Positions 1 through 10,406 are shown, counted from the stretch's first letter. The stretch is 64,000 bases of DNA from Phycicoccus endophyticus (GCF_011326735.1 NZ_JAANCN010000009.1:62001-126000); one strand, 5' to 3'. Made by a program: numbers and translations. The notes: generated by a model not told the origin, from the letters alone.

Positions 1-1
1 G

Positions 2-1198
<1,197 letters not shown>

Positions 1199-1212
1199 CC
1201 CCTGACCCACCC

Positions 1213-1262
1213 GCCTCGAGTGCGCTGGTGGTCGCCCCGGCGACCACCAGCGCACTCGAGGC
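1213..1262. terminator. 24-bp perfect palindrome, probable bidirectional terminator
   Basis: Arms at 1213-1236 and 1239-1262 are perfect reverse complements separated by only CC. It lies between the convergent hutU and ybaK-like genes, 14 bp after the hutU stop and 7 bp before the other stop. No T-run follows, as is common for actinobacterial terminators. Its outer bases read CTCGAGTG...CACTCGAG, the same ends as the hairpin at 49980-50041, so it may also belong to a dispersed repeat family. Confidence 0.75.
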
Positions 1263-1269
1263 GGAAAAG

Positions 1270-1737
1270 TCAGCGGGGGTCGGTGACGTCCGCGAGGTCG
1301 GCGTCGAGCACGGCGACGAGCGCGTCGGCCCCGACGGTCGCGGCCACGCCCGGGGCGCCGGCGCCGATGGACACCGTGCGCCCGGTGATCGTCGCGTCCG
1401 CGACCACCGGGAGGCGCCGCAGGGCCCCGAAGGGCGTGATCGTGCCGCGCGCGTAGCCGGTGACCTCGCGGGCCACCTCGGCCGAGGGCATCGAGAGACG
1501 GTTGACCCCGAGGTGCGCGCGCAGCTTGGGCCAGGAGATCTCCCGGTCACCCGGGACGAGGACGAACAGGTGGTCGCCCTCCCCGCGCCGGACGACGAGG
1601 GTCTTCAGGACCGAGCCCGGCTCCAGGCCCCGCAGCCGGGCCGCCTCCTCGAGCGACCCGACCGGCCCGTGCGCGGAGATCTCGTACGCGATCCCCGTCT
1701 CGGCGATGGCCCGTCGGGCGCGTTCGGCTCCGTCCAC
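1270..1737 (-). CDS. YbaK/EbsC-family aminoacyl-tRNA deacylase
   Basis: The 155-residue product matches the YbaK / prolyl-tRNA synthetase-associated domain in length and layout. It has an early [17 protein letters not shown] stretch, LKTLVVR with the conserved lysine near residue 47, and a GTITPFG segment. Members hydrolyse mischarged tRNAs such as Cys-tRNA(Pro) in the cytoplasm; the substrate cannot be read from sequence. A longer in-frame ATG exists at 1854, but that would overlap the start of the divergent gene. GTG 1737 is preceded at exactly 6 nt by TACCCT, which fits a leaderless transcript, so the shorter form was chosen. It faces hutU across the palindrome. Confidence 0.8.
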   Translation of the reverse strand: MDGAERARRAIAETGIAYEISAHGPVGSLEEAARLRGLEPGSVLKTLVVRRGEGDHLFVLVPGDREISWPKLRAHLGVNRLSMPSAEVAREVTGYARGTITPFGALRRLPVVADATITGRTVSIGAGAPGVAATVGADALVAVLDADLADVTDPR

Positions 1738-1846
1738 CGCACCAGGGTAGGACGCCCCCGACCGCTCGTCGCAGTGTCTGGCCGCCGAGACAACTGCCCC
1801 GCACCGCAGCCCCCGCCGCGGGGCGCGAGTTGGTCCAATGGGTGCC

Positions 1847-3091
1847 ATGTCCACGAGGCCGGCATCCCCGGAGGCGGCGCTCGCCTTCCGCCGGATGTGG
1901 CTCGAGCTGGAGGGCGTGGGCCTGCACCCGACGACCGGCGGCTACCGCCGCTACGCCTGGACGCGCACCGACCACGACCTGCGCGAGTGGTTCGCCGGGG
2001 AGGCCCGCACGCGAGGACTGGACCTCACGACCGACCGGATGGGCAACCAGTGGGCCTGGTGGGGCGACCCGGACGCCGCGGTCGCCGCGGGCGACCCGGG
2101 CGTGGTCGTCGGCTCCCACCTGGACAGCGTCCCGGACGGCGGCGCCTTCGACGGCCCGCTCGGGGTCGTCAGCGCCCTCGCCGCGCTCGACGACCTGCGT
2201 GCCTCGGGCGTCCGGCCGAGGCGCCCGGTCGGCGTCGTCAGCTTCGCCGACGAGGAGGGCTCGCGCTTCGGCGTGGCCTGCGCCGGCTCCCGCGTCATCA
2301 CCGGGGCGATGTCGCCCGAACGCGCCCGGGGGCTGCGCGACCTCGACGGCGTCACGATGGCCGAGGCGATCACCCGGGCCGGCGGCGACCCCGAGCACCT
2401 GGGCCGCGACGAGGAGACCCTGGCCCGGGTCGGCACGTTCGTCGAGCTGCACGTCGAGCAGGGTCGCGCCCTGGACCGCCTCGGGCGGGCCGTCGGGGTC
2501 GGGAGCGACATCTGGCCGCACGGCCGGTGGCGGATCGACGTCCCCGGTGAGGCCAACCACGCCGGCACGACCGCGCTCGAGGACCGCGAGGACGCGATGC
2601 TCGGGCTGGCCGCGGCGGTCATCTCGGCCCGCCGCGCGGCGCAGGAGCACGAGTGCCTCGCGACCGTGGGGAAGGTCGAGGTGGTGCCGGGCGGCGTCAA
2701 CGCCGTCGCCAGCTGTGCCACCGCCTGGCTGGACGCGCGCGGGCCGGATGCCGAGGCCGTCCGGCGCGTCGTCGACGACGTCCGCGACGTCGTCGCCGAC
2801 TTCGACGCCCTCGTCACCGAGGAGTCCTGGACGCGGGCGACCGACTTCGACCCGGTGCTCACCCGGCGCCTGGCGACGCTGCTCGGCGGGGCCCCGGTCA
2901 TCGCCACCGGCGCCGGCCACGACGCCGGCATCCTCGCCAACGCCGGCATCCCCACCTCGATGCTGTTCGTGCGCAACCCCACGGGTGTCAGCCACAGCCC
3001 GGACGAGTGGGCCTCGGCCGACGACTGTCTCGCCGGCGTGGGCGCCCTCGCCGACGTCGTCGCCGACCTCGCCGGCGCGCCCGCGAGGTGA
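1847..3091 (+). CDS. M20-family amidohydrolase (AllC/HyuC type), candidate N-formylglutamate hydrolase
   Basis: The product of about 414 residues is a zinc-dependent M20 amidase related to allantoate amidohydrolase and N-carbamoyl-amino-acid hydrolase. [15 protein letters not shown] (metal His and Asp, near residue 90), DEEGSRF (near 134) and ELHVEQG (near 201) are visible. It sits between hutU and hutF, and its stop overlaps hutF as GTGA, so it is translated together with the histidine pathway. HutF yields N-formylglutamate, which needs a deformylase; no hutG-like gene is present here, so this enzyme is the natural candidate. That role is inferred, and most databases would call it allantoate amidohydrolase. 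An alternative ATG lies 9 nt upstream at 1838. Confidence 0.85.
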   Translation: MSTRPASPEAALAFRRMWLELEGVGLHPTTGGYRRYAWTRTDHDLREWFAGEARTRGLDLTTDRMGNQWAWWGDPDAAVAAGDPGVVVGSHLDSVPDGGAFDGPLGVVSALAALDDLRASGVRPRRPVGVVSFADEEGSRFGVACAGSRVITGAMSPERARGLRDLDGVTMAEAITRAGGDPEHLGRDEETLARVGTFVELHVEQGRALDRLGRAVGVGSDIWPHGRWRIDVPGEANHAGTTALEDREDAMLGLAAAVISARRAAQEHECLATVGKVEVVPGGVNAVASCATAWLDARGPDAEAVRRVVDDVRDVVADFDALVTEESWTRATDFDPVLTRRLATLLGGAPVIATGAGHDAGILANAGIPTSMLFVRNPTGVSHSPDEWASADDCLAGVGALADVVADLAGAPAR

Positions 3092-4413
3092 GCGCCTTCT
3101 GGTGCGAGCACGCCGTGCTCGCCGGTGGCCCGCGACGTCACGTCCGCGTGGTCACGGCCGGCGGCCGGCTCACCGAGGTGCGCCCCGGGGCCACCGCGCA
3201 GCCGGGCGACGTCGTGCTGCGCGGGCTCGTCCTGCCGGGGCTGGCCAACGCCCACAGCCACGTCTTCCACCGCGCCCTGCGCGGGCGCACGCAGGGCGAC
3301 GGTGGCAACTTCTGGACCTGGCGCGAGGGCATGTACGCGCTCGCCGACCGGCTCGACCCGGACTCCTACCGGACCCTGGCGACCGCGGTCTTCGCCGAGA
3401 TGGTGCTCGCCGGCTACACCGTCGTCGGCGAGTTCCACTACCTGCACCACGGCCCGGGCGGGAGGCCCTACGACGACCCCAACGCCATGGGCCGGGCGCT
3501 CGCCGAGGCGGCGCAGGCGGCCGGCATCCGGCTGACGCTGCTCGACACGCTCTACCTCGCCGGTGGGCTCACCGGAGGTGGGCACCGGCCGCTCGATGCC
3601 ACCCAGGAGCGCTTCTCGGACGGCTCCGCGCAGGCGTGGGGCGAGCGCGCGAGCGTCCTGCGGGCCGACGACCGGTGCCGGGTGGGGGCGGCGGTGCACT
3701 CCGTGCGGGCCGTCCCCGCCGGCGACCTCGCGGTCCTCGCCGAGGTCGCCGGCGGTCACGGCTGGCCGGTGCACGCCCACGTGAGCGAGCAGCCGGGCGA
3801 GAACCTCGCCTGCCAGTCCTTCTACGGTCGCACCCCGGTGCGGCTGCTCGCCGACGAGGGCCTGCTCACGGCGGCGACGTCGCTCGTCCACGCGACCCAC
3901 CTCGAGGACGAGGACGTCGGTCTCGTCGGCCGGGCGGGCGCGACCGCCGTGCTGTGCCCGACGACCGAACGCGACCTCGCCGACGGCATCGGCCCGGCCC
4001 GCCGCCTCGTGGATGCCGGTGCGCGGGTCGCCGTCGGCTCCGACGAGCACGCCGTCGTCGACCCCTTCGAGGAGCTGCGCGGCGTCGAGATGCACGAGCG
4101 GCTGGCGACCCTCGAGCGCGGCCGGTTCGCCCCGGGGGAGCTGCTGGCCGCCGGGGCGGCCGACGGCTACCGGTCGCTGGGCTGGCCGGAGGGCGGGCGC
4201 CTGGTCGAGGGAGGTCTCGCCGACCTCGTCGCGGTGCGCACCGACAGCCCCCGCACCGCCGGGTGTGCCCTCGACCAGCTGCTCTACGCCGCGACCGCCG
4301 CCGACGTCACGGACGTCGTCGTGGGTGGCGAGCACGTCGTCGCGGATGGACAGCATCGGGTGGGGGACGTGGGCCGGCTCCTCGCGGAGGCGATCTCGGC
4401 GGTGCGCCGGTGA
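3088..4413 (+). CDS. hutF: Formimidoylglutamate deiminase
   Basis: The 441-residue product is an amidohydrolase-superfamily enzyme that deiminates N-formimino-L-glutamate to N-formyl-L-glutamate and ammonia. The metal-binding motifs are in order: [11 protein letters not shown] near residue 55, HAHVSEQ near 228 and [13 protein letters not shown] near 316. The HutF-type segment [11 protein letters not shown] follows the first motif. The GTG start overlaps the upstream stop as GTGA, and hutI begins with the same kind of overlap at the 3' end, so three genes form one coupled unit. HutF implies the five-step hut route through formylglutamate instead of direct formiminoglutamase. Confidence 0.93.
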   Translation: MSAFWCEHAVLAGGPRRHVRVVTAGGRLTEVRPGATAQPGDVVLRGLVLPGLANAHSHVFHRALRGRTQGDGGNFWTWREGMYALADRLDPDSYRTLATAVFAEMVLAGYTVVGEFHYLHHGPGGRPYDDPNAMGRALAEAAQAAGIRLTLLDTLYLAGGLTGGGHRPLDATQERFSDGSAQAWGERASVLRADDRCRVGAAVHSVRAVPAGDLAVLAEVAGGHGWPVHAHVSEQPGENLACQSFYGRTPVRLLADEGLLTAATSLVHATHLEDEDVGLVGRAGATAVLCPTTERDLADGIGPARRLVDAGARVAVGSDEHAVVDPFEELRGVEMHERLATLERGRFAPGELLAAGAADGYRSLGWPEGGRLVEGGLADLVAVRTDSPRTAGCALDQLLYAATAADVTDVVVGGEHVVADGQHRVGDVGRLLAEAISAVRR

Positions 4414-5648
4414 GTGGGGGCGTGGCGCACCTCGTGACGGGCATCGGCCAGCTCGTCACCTGTGCCGGTCCGGACGGCGCGACGCCGGTCGCGGACCGCT
4501 CCCTCGGTGCCGCCGACCGGCTCGGGCTGCGCACGGACGCGGCTCTCGTCGTCGAGGACGGGGTGGTCGGCTGGGTCGGCGACGCCTCGGCGGCACCCGC
4601 CGCCGACACGATGACCGACCTCGCCGGGCGGGCCGTCCTGCCCGGGTTCGTCGACAGCCACAGCCATCTCGTCTACGCCGGCGACCGCTCCGCGGAGTTC
4701 ACCGCGCGGATGGCCGGCGAGCCCTACGACGGCGGGGGCATCGGGGTCACGGTGGCGGCGACCCGCGCGGCCGGGGAGGCCGAGCTGCGCGCCCTCCTCG
4801 CGCGGCGCGTGGCGCAGGCCCGGGCGCTCGGGACGACGACGCTCGAGGTCAAGAGCGGCTACGGGCTGGACGTCGAGCACGAGGAGCGGGCCCTGCGCCT
4901 GGCCGCCGAGGTGACGTCGGAGACGACCTTCCTCGGGGCGCACGTCGTCCCGCCGGGGGCCGACCGTGGGCGCTACCTCGACCTCGTCACCGGCCCGATG
5001 CTCACCGCCTGCGCCCCGCACGCCCGCTGGGTCGACGTCTTCTGCGAGCCGACCAGCCCGCACGCCTTCACCGAGGAGGAGTCGCGCCGGGTCCTGCTCG
5101 CCGGCCGGCACGCCGGGCTGGGGCTGCGGGTGCACGGCAACCAGCTCGGTCCGGGCCCCGGCGCCCGGCTGGCCGTCGAGCTCGGCGCGGCCTCGGTCGA
5201 CCACTGCACGTTCCTCACCGACGCGGACGTCGACGCCCTCGCGCAGGCGGCCGGCACCACGGTCGCCACGCTGCTGCCCGGGGTGGAGTTCTCGACCCGG
5301 ATGCCCTACCCCGACGCGCGACGGCTGCTCGACGCCGGGGTCTCGCTCGCGCTCGCCTCGGACTGCAACCCGGGCACGTGCAACACGGCCTCGATGCCGT
5401 TCGTCGTCGCGCTCGCGGTGCGGGAGCTGGCGATGACGGCGGCCGAGGCGCTCGTGGCCGCGACGGTCGGCGGCGCCCGCGCCCTGCGCCGTGAGGACGT
5501 CGGGCGGGTGGCCGTCGGTGCCCGGGCCGACCTCGCGGTGCTCGACGCGCCGTCGCACGAGCACCTGGCCTACCGGCCCGGGATGCCCCTGGCGGCCGCC
5601 CTCGAGCTGCCCGGCGGGGGCGAGGGGGTCAGACCGGCTCGGCCTTGA
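4410..5648 (+). CDS. hutI: Imidazolonepropionase
   Basis: The 412-residue cytoplasmic metal-dependent hydrolase opens the ring of imidazolone propionate to give formiminoglutamate, the step before Hut[17 protein letters not shown] near residue 77, the VKSGYGLD and HGNQLG segments, and [16 protein letters not shown] near 315 are characteristic. The GTG start overlaps the hutF stop (GTGA), which shows translational coupling and sets the start. The last 20 bp overlap the 3' end of the convergent DUF4235 gene, so no intergenic terminator can exist between them. Gene order (hydratase, amidase, deiminase, imidazolonepropionase) does not follow pathway order. Confidence 0.95.
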   Translation: MSGGVAHLVTGIGQLVTCAGPDGATPVADRSLGAADRLGLRTDAALVVEDGVVGWVGDASAAPAADTMTDLAGRAVLPGFVDSHSHLVYAGDRSAEFTARMAGEPYDGGGIGVTVAATRAAGEAELRALLARRVAQARALGTTTLEVKSGYGLDVEHEERALRLAAEVTSETTFLGAHVVPPGADRGRYLDLVTGPMLTACAPHARWVDVFCEPTSPHAFTEEESRRVLLAGRHAGLGLRVHGNQLGPGPGARLAVELGAASVDHCTFLTDADVDALAQAAGTTVATLLPGVEFSTRMPYPDARRLLDAGVSLALASDCNPGTCNTASMPFVVALAVRELAMTAAEALVAATVGGARALRREDVGRVAVGARADLAVLDAPSHEHLAYRPGMPLAAALELPGGGEGVRPARP

Positions 5649-5904
5649 TGTCCTTGGGCAGGTGCCCGGCGGAGTGGCGGTAGTACTCGGCCGCCTTGCG
5701 CTCGGCGAGGGTGCGCGCGGCGCCGACGGCCAGGCCCATCGCGGCGGCGTACGCGAGCGCCTTGACCACCGGCGCGTCGGGGTTCTTCGGGTTGATCTCG
5801 TCCTGGCCGGTCTTGGCCCACACGAGGTTGACGACCTTGGTCGCGAGGATCCCCGCGAGGATCGGGCCGCCGGTCCCGAGGATCTTCCAGGCGATCGTTC
5901 CCAC
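5629..5904 (-). CDS. DUF4235 small membrane protein
   Basis: The 91-residue protein begins with a hydrophobic stretch ([19 protein letters not shown]), continues through [18 protein letters not shown], and has a second membrane-like stretch ([19 protein letters not shown]) before a charged tail. This is the DUF4235 arrangement common in actinobacteria; the function is unknown. GTG 5904 is preceded by an AAGGAG ribosome-binding site about 7 nt upstream, supporting this start. Its 3' end overlaps hutI by 20 bp. It is divergent from the thiamine riboswitch and transporter. Confidence 0.82.
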   Translation of the reverse strand: MGTIAWKILGTGGPILAGILATKVVNLVWAKTGQDEINPKNPDAPVVKALAYAAAMGLAVGAARTLAERKAAEYYRHSAGHLPKDIKAEPV

Positions 5905-5995
5905 GAATGACTCCTTGGCATCGGCGCAGGTCAGGCGGTCGCCCGACCCGTCCTCGCCACTGTAACCCGCACGGCGCTATGCTCGGGAAGTCCAA

Positions 5996-6079
5996 CGACA
6001 GGGGAGCGCCCAAGCGCTGAGAGTGCGGTTCGCCGCAGACCCTCGAACCTGAACCGGTTAGCACCGGCGGAGGGAGTCG
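5996..6079 (+). promoter_or_regulatory. TPP riboswitch (THI element)
   Basis: Signature blocks of the thiamine-pyrophosphate aptamer are present in order: GGGGAGC near 6001, CTGAGAGTGCGG at 6017-6028, its partner arm CCGCAGACCC at 6033-6042, TGAACCGGTTAGCACCGGCG near 6050, and GGAGGGAGTCGGGA at the 3' side. CGAC at 5996-5999 pairs with GTCG at 6076-6079 to close P1. It precedes a YkoE-type transporter gene, the expected target. When TPP is bound, expression should fall. Confidence 0.96.
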
Positions 6080-6087
6080 GGAATCTC

Positions 6088-6146
6088 AGGCGTGCTCGTC
6101 ACCGACCGGTGACGGCACGCCTCCTCCTGGTCATCGATGACAGGAG
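6088..6146 (+). promoter_or_regulatory. Riboswitch expression platform with RBS-masking hairpin
   Basis: Two hairpins follow the aptamer. The first (6088-6122) pairs AGGCGTGC with GCACGCCT and GTCACC with GGTGAC. The second (6124-6146) pairs CTCCT and GTCAT with ATGAC and AGGAG; the AGGAG at 6142-6146 is the ribosome-binding site of the next gene, whose ATG is at 6156. No T-run is present. This points to control of translation initiation. Which hairpin forms in the ligand-bound state cannot be decided by eye. Confidence 0.7.
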
Positions 6147-6155
6147 AGACCCAGC

Positions 6156-6857
6156 ATGACCACCATCAGCACGCAGGCGCCGGCCCGCCGGCGCTCGATC
6201 ACCGCGACCCGCCCGCTGCTCGGCTGGCGTACCGTCGACATCCTCACGATCGCCTTCCTCGGCGCGGCCCTCGGCGTCGCGTTCTGGGGGTGGGGGATCT
6301 TCTACAACGGGCCGATCACCGCCCTGAAGATCGGGTACGCCCCGGCCATGGGGCTGTTCACCGGCCCGTGGCTGCTCGCCGGCGTCATCGGCGGGCTCGT
6401 CGTGCGCCGCCCCGGTGCCGCACTGTTCTGCGAGGTCGTCGCGGCCCTCGTCTCGATGATCCCCGGGACGGAGTGGGGAGCCACCGTCCTCGTCTCCGGG
6501 GTCCTCGAGGGTCTCGGGGCCGAGATCGCCTTCGCGCTGCTCGGCTACCGCGCCTTCGGCCTGGCCGCCGCCGCCCTCGCCGGGCTGCTCAGCCAGCCGC
6601 TGGAGTGGGTGTTCGAGGTCTTCCGCTTCCCGTCCTCGTGGGCCGACGTCCCGATCCTGTCGGTGTTCGCCGACGGCGGGGGCTGGGCCGCCGAGTGGCT
6701 CATGCGTGACAAGCTCGCCTACCTCGGCTTCATGGCGGTCTCCGGCATCGTCCTCGCCGGTGCCGTGGGGTGGCTCGTCACCCGCGCGCTCGCCCGCGCC
6801 GGCGCGCTCGGCGCGTTCCCGCCGGGGCAGGAGGAGCGGGAGTCGCGGGCCGTGTGA
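6156..6857 (+). CDS. ykoE: YkoE-type ECF transporter substrate-binding (S) component for hydroxymethylpyrimidine/thiamine
   Basis: The 233-residue integral membrane protein has about six hydrophobic segments and a short polar N-terminus. Family features include WRTVDILTIAFLGAALGVAFWGWG, seen here as successive short pieces, a YAPAMGLF-type loop and GTEWGATVLVSG. YkoE members capture thiamine or its pyrimidine precursor for an ECF energising module. The TPP riboswitch upstream supports this specificity independently. ATG 6156 follows the AGGAG site at 6142-6146. The stop overlaps the GTG start of the energising module gene, so subunits are made in step. Confidence 0.92.
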   Translation: MTTISTQAPARRRSITATRPLLGWRTVDILTIAFLGAALGVAFWGWGIFYNGPITALKIGYAPAMGLFTGPWLLAGVIGGLVVRRPGAALFCEVVAALVSMIPGTEWGATVLVSGVLEGLGAEIAFALLGYRAFGLAAAALAGLLSQPLEWVFEVFRFPSSWADVPILSVFADGGGWAAEWLMRDKLAYLGFMAVSGIVLAGAVGWLVTRALARAGALGAFPPGQEERESRAV

Positions 6858-9118
6858 GCCCGATGACCGTGACCACCACGACCCGGGGGCGGGTCGAGGT
6901 CTCCGGGCTGACGTGGCGTCCGTTCGGGCGCCGCGAGCCCGTCCTGCGCGACATCGACCTCACCCTGACGCCCGGCGAGCGGGTCCTGCTCGTCGGGCCG
7001 TCGGGGTCGGGCAAGTCGACGCTGCTGCGCGCCCTCACCGGGCTGCTCGGCTCGGCCGAGGCCGGTGAGCTCACCGGTGGGGTGACCCTCGACGGGGCCG
7101 CCCCCGGGGCGCGCCCCGGGGCCGTCGGCCTGGTCCTCCAGGAGCCCGGGGCCGGCGTCGTCGCGGCGACCGTGGGCCGCGACGTGGCGTTCGGGCTGGA
7201 GAACGTCGGCGCCCCGCCGGCGTCGATGCCGCCGGTCGTCGCGCGCTCGCTCGCCGCCGTCGGGCTCGGCGACCTCGACCTGGAGACCCCCACCTCGGCG
7301 CTCTCCGGCGGGCAGACCCAGCGCCTGGCGCTCGCAGGCACCCTGGCGCTCGACCCCGCGGTGGTCCTGCTCGACGAGCCCACGGCGATGCTCGACCCCG
7401 GGTGCGCGGCCGAGGTCCGGGCCGCCGTGGCCGCGGTGGCGGCGCAGGGCGGACGCACGCTCGTCGTCGTCGAGCACGTCCTCGCGCCGTGGGTCGACCT
7501 CGTCGAGCGGCTCGTCGTGCTCTCCGGGGACGGCCGGGTGGTCGCCGACGGCCCGGTCGGCGAGGTCCTCCACGCCCGCCGGGAGGAGCTGCTCGACATG
7601 GGCATCTGGGTGCCCGGGGCGCCGGCGCCGACGCCGCTCGAGGTCGACCCGGCGTTGTGCCGCCCCGAGCCCGCTGCCCTCGCTGGTGACGCGCCGCCGC
7701 TTCGGGCCGTGCCCTTCGCCGTGGAGCGCACGACCCGCCTGCTCGACGGGAGCGCCCGCACCGCGCGCGCCGCCGAGCTCGCCGAGCCGCTGACCGCCGA
7801 GCGGGGGAGCCTGACGACGCTCGTCGGGCCGAGCGGCTCGGGCAAGTCGACCCTCCTGGCGGCCCTCGCCGGCTTCCTCGACACCGCTCCGCAGGCGGCG
7901 GTGACCGTGCAGGGCCCCGGGGGCCCGGACGCGCCGGGTCGGCTCCGCCCGGCGCAGCTCGCGGCCGCGCTCGCCTGGGTGCCCCAGTGGGCCAGCTCGA
8001 CGATCGTCGCCGACCGGGTCCTCGACGAGGTGTGCGCCACCTCGCGGGCCCTCGGCCGCGACGACCCGGCCACGACCGAGCGCGCCCGCGGGCTGCTCGA
8101 GGCCCTCGGCCTCGGGCCGCTCGCCGAGGCCGACCCGCGTGAGCTGTCCGGGGGAGAGCAGCGACGCCTCGCCGTGGCCGCGGCACTGCTGCACGGGCCG
8201 CCGGCGCTGCTCGCCGACGAGCCGACCGTCGGTCAGGACCGGCACACCTGGGCCGCGGTCGTCGGGCTCGTCGCGGCCTACCGGCGCGGCGGGGGCGCGG
8301 TCGTCGCCGCCACCCACGACGCGTCGGTCGTCGAGCGGGCCGACGCCGTCCACCGGGTCGAGGCACCGCCGCGCCCGGCCCGTCCGCCGGCCGGGCGCAC
8401 GCCGCTCGCGGCCCGCTGCGGGCCGTTGGCGCTGCTCGCGGCGGCGGTGCTCGGCATCCCCGCGGGCGTGCTCTCGCCGCACTGGCACACCACGCTCGCC
8501 GTCCTCGCCAGCCAGGCCGTCCTGGCGGGGGTCGCCCTCGCGGCGCCGGGGGAGGGGCCGGCGCCGCGAGGGCGAGCCCGCACCGTGGGCCTGCGCCTCG
8601 TCCCCGGTGTGCTCGCCGCGCTCTCGGTCGGATGGTCGACCTGGTGGCTTGCCGGGCACGACGTCGACGCCGCGCTCACCGTGGCCCTGCGGGTGCTCGC
8701 CATCGTCGTGCCCTCGGCGGTGCTCGTCCCGTGGCTGGACCCCGACCGGCTCGGTGACCACCTGGCACAGCGCCTACGGCTGCCCGACCGCCCGGTCGTG
8801 GCGACGGCGGCGGCGCTGCAGCGGGTGAGCTCCTTCGGCGCCGTGTGGAGCGAGATCGCGCGTGCGCGCCGGGTGCGGGGCATCGGGGTGAGCTCCGCTC
8901 ACCCGGCCTCGGTGCTCGCGCACGTCTCCGCCCTGACGATGGGCCTGCTCGTGCGGACCCTGCGGGCGGCCGCCGACCTCGCGGTCGCGATGGACGCCCG
9001 CGGCTTCGCCACCGCCCAGCGCCGGACGTGGTGGGCGCCTGCTCCGTGGCGCCGGGCGGACACCGCCCTGGTCGTGCTCGCCACCGTCCCGCTCGTCGTC
9101 GCCGTCGTGGCCCGCTGA
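6854..9118 (+). CDS. Fused ECF energising module: two ABC ATPase domains plus T component (YkoD-YkoC fusion)
   Basis: The 754-residue product contains three modules. ATPase 1 has GPSGSGKST at 48-56, an LSGGQTQRLALAG signature and VVLLDEPTAMLDP. ATPase 2 has GPSGSGKST near 325 and an LSGGEQRRLAVAAALLHGPPALLADEP run. From about residue 510 a membrane T component follows, with several hydrophobic segments and the basic RARRVRG and MDARGF segments that couple EcfT to the ATPases. In Bacillus YkoD and YkoC are separate; here they are one chain. The GTG start overlaps ykoE as GTGA; an ATG lies 9 nt further in. It supplies energy for YkoE uptake at the membrane and is under the same riboswitch. Confidence 0.92.
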   Translation: MSPMTVTTTTRGRVEVSGLTWRPFGRREPVLRDIDLTLTPGERVLLVGPSGSGKSTLLRALTGLLGSAEAGELTGGVTLDGAAPGARPGAVGLVLQEPGAGVVAATVGRDVAFGLENVGAPPASMPPVVARSLAAVGLGDLDLETPTSALSGGQTQRLALAGTLALDPAVVLLDEPTAMLDPGCAAEVRAAVAAVAAQGGRTLVVVEHVLAPWVDLVERLVVLSGDGRVVADGPVGEVLHARREELLDMGIWVPGAPAPTPLEVDPALCRPEPAALAGDAPPLRAVPFAVERTTRLLDGSARTARAAELAEPLTAERGSLTTLVGPSGSGKSTLLAALAGFLDTAPQAAVTVQGPGGPDAPGRLRPAQLAAALAWVPQWASSTIVADRVLDEVCATSRALGRDDPATTERARGLLEALGLGPLAEADPRELSGGEQRRLAVAAALLHGPPALLADEPTVGQDRHTWAAVVGLVAAYRRGGGAVVAATHDASVVERADAVHRVEAPPRPARPPAGRTPLAARCGPLALLAAAVLGIPAGVLSPHWHTTLAVLASQAVLAGVALAAPGEGPAPRGRARTVGLRLVPGVLAALSVGWSTWWLAGHDVDAALTVALRVLAIVVPSAVLVPWLDPDRLGDHLAQRLRLPDRPVVATAAALQRVSSFGAVWSEIARARRVRGIGVSSAHPASVLAHVSALTMGLLVRTLRAAADLAVAMDARGFATAQRRTWWAPAPWRRADTALVVLATVPLVVAVVAR

Positions 9119-9142
9119 GCGCGGCGGGCATACTGGTGGATC

Positions 9143-10390
9143 GTGTCCGCCGAGCCCGTGACGACCCCCGACGCACGGGTCCGCATCCCGCGCGAGATAT
9201 GGGTCCTCATCGCGGCGGCCTTCGTCATCGCCCTGGGGTTCGGGCTGATCACGCCCGTCCTGCCGACCTTCGCGCAGAGCTTCGGCGTCGGCGCGACCGC
9301 GAGCAGCGTCGTCGTCAGCGCGTTCGCGGCCTTCCGCCTGCTCTTCGCCCCCGCGGGTGGGCGGCTGATCGCCCGGCTCGGGGAGCGCCCGGTCTACCTC
9401 GCGGGGCTCGTCATCGTCGCGGTCTCCACCGGGGCCACCGCGTTCGCGGGCAGCTACTGGCAGCTCCTGCTCTTCCGGGGCCTCGGTGGCGTCGGGTCGG
9501 TGATGTTCACCGTCTCGGCGGTCGCGCTCATCGTCCGGCTCGCGCCCCCCTCCATCCGAGCGCGGGTGTCCTCGGCGTACGCGTCTGCCTTCCTCATCGG
9601 CGGCGTCGGCGGGCCGGTCGTCGGTGGCCTGCTCGGCGGGCTGGGGCTGCGCGTGCCCTTCCTCGTCTACGCCGTCGCGCTGCTGCTCGCGGCCTCGATC
9701 GTCTTCGTGTTCCTCAAGGACGCGTCACTGCGCCCCCGGGAGGGGGCACCCGTGCTGCCGGCGATGACGGTGCGCGACGGCTGGCGGGACAGCGCCTACC
9801 GGGCGGCCGTCGGGTCGGCGTTCGCCAACGGCTGGGGCAACTTCGGGGTGCGCAACGCGATCCTCCCGCTGTTCGCGGCCGCCGTCATCGTCGACCGGAG
9901 CCTCGACGCCGCGACCCGCGAGACCCACCAGTCGCTCGTCGCCGGCGCGGCCCTGGCCGTCTTCGCGGTGGGCAATGCGGTCGGGCTGACCATCGCCGGG
10001 CGTACCTCGGACCGGCTGGGCCGCAAGCCGTTCGTCCTCGCCGGGCTGCTCGTCTCCGGGGTCTTCACCGCCGCGACCGGGCTGGCGAGCGACCTGCCGA
10101 CGCTGCTCGCCTTCTCGGCCGCCGCCGGTCTCGGGGCCGGCTCGCTCAACCCGGCCCAGCAGGCGAGCCTCGCCGACGTCGTCGGCCGCGAGCGCAACGG
10201 CGGCCCGGCGCTCGCCGCCGTCCAGATGGCCCAGGACACCGGGGCGATCGTCGGGCCCGTGATCGCCGGCACGATGGTCGACCACGGCAGCTTCGGGCTC
10301 GCGTTCGGCGTCACCGGCGGCATCACGCTGCTCGCGGTGCTGCCGTGGCTGCGGGCCCGCGAGACCCACGAGGTGGTCCGGGCCCGCTGA
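9143..10390 (+). CDS. MFS transporter
   Basis: The 415-residue product has twelve hydrophobic segments in two halves separated by a charged loop near residues 190-220. The MFS motif A-like sequences GGRLIARLGERPVYLAG (first half) and AGRTSDRLGRKPFVLAG (second half) are clear. It resembles drug-efflux or sugar-efflux type MFS proteins; the substrate is unknown. GTG 9143 lies 8 nt after CATACT, so the transcript may be almost leaderless. It follows the thiamine transporter by 24 bp but has its own promoter-like element, so a thiamine role should not be assumed. The next gene converges on it. Confidence 0.85.
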   Translation: MSAEPVTTPDARVRIPREIWVLIAAAFVIALGFGLITPVLPTFAQSFGVGATASSVVVSAFAAFRLLFAPAGGRLIARLGERPVYLAGLVIVAVSTGATAFAGSYWQLLLFRGLGGVGSVMFTVSAVALIVRLAPPSIRARVSSAYASAFLIGGVGGPVVGGLLGGLGLRVPFLVYAVALLLAASIVFVFLKDASLRPREGAPVLPAMTVRDGWRDSAYRAAVGSAFANGWGNFGVRNAILPLFAAAVIVDRSLDAATRETHQSLVAGAALAVFAVGNAVGLTIAGRTSDRLGRKPFVLAGLLVSGVFTAATGLASDLPTLLAFSAAAGLGAGSLNPAQQASLADVVGRERNGGPALAAVQMAQDTGAIVGPVIAGTMVDHGSFGLAFGVTGGITLLAVLPWLRARETHEVVRAR

Positions 10391-10406
10391 CGCAGCGGCC
10401 GGCGGC

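Noticed and set aside
1213-1262. Terminal inverted repeat of an insertion sequence (CTCGAGTG ends)
   Set aside because: No transposase or target duplication is near either palindrome; both sit in intergenic gaps as hairpins.
1830-5648. One 1272-codon frame spanning the M20, hutF and hutI genes
   Set aside because: Only the last 412 codons (hutI) show family conservation. The rest lies out of frame over two genuine genes.
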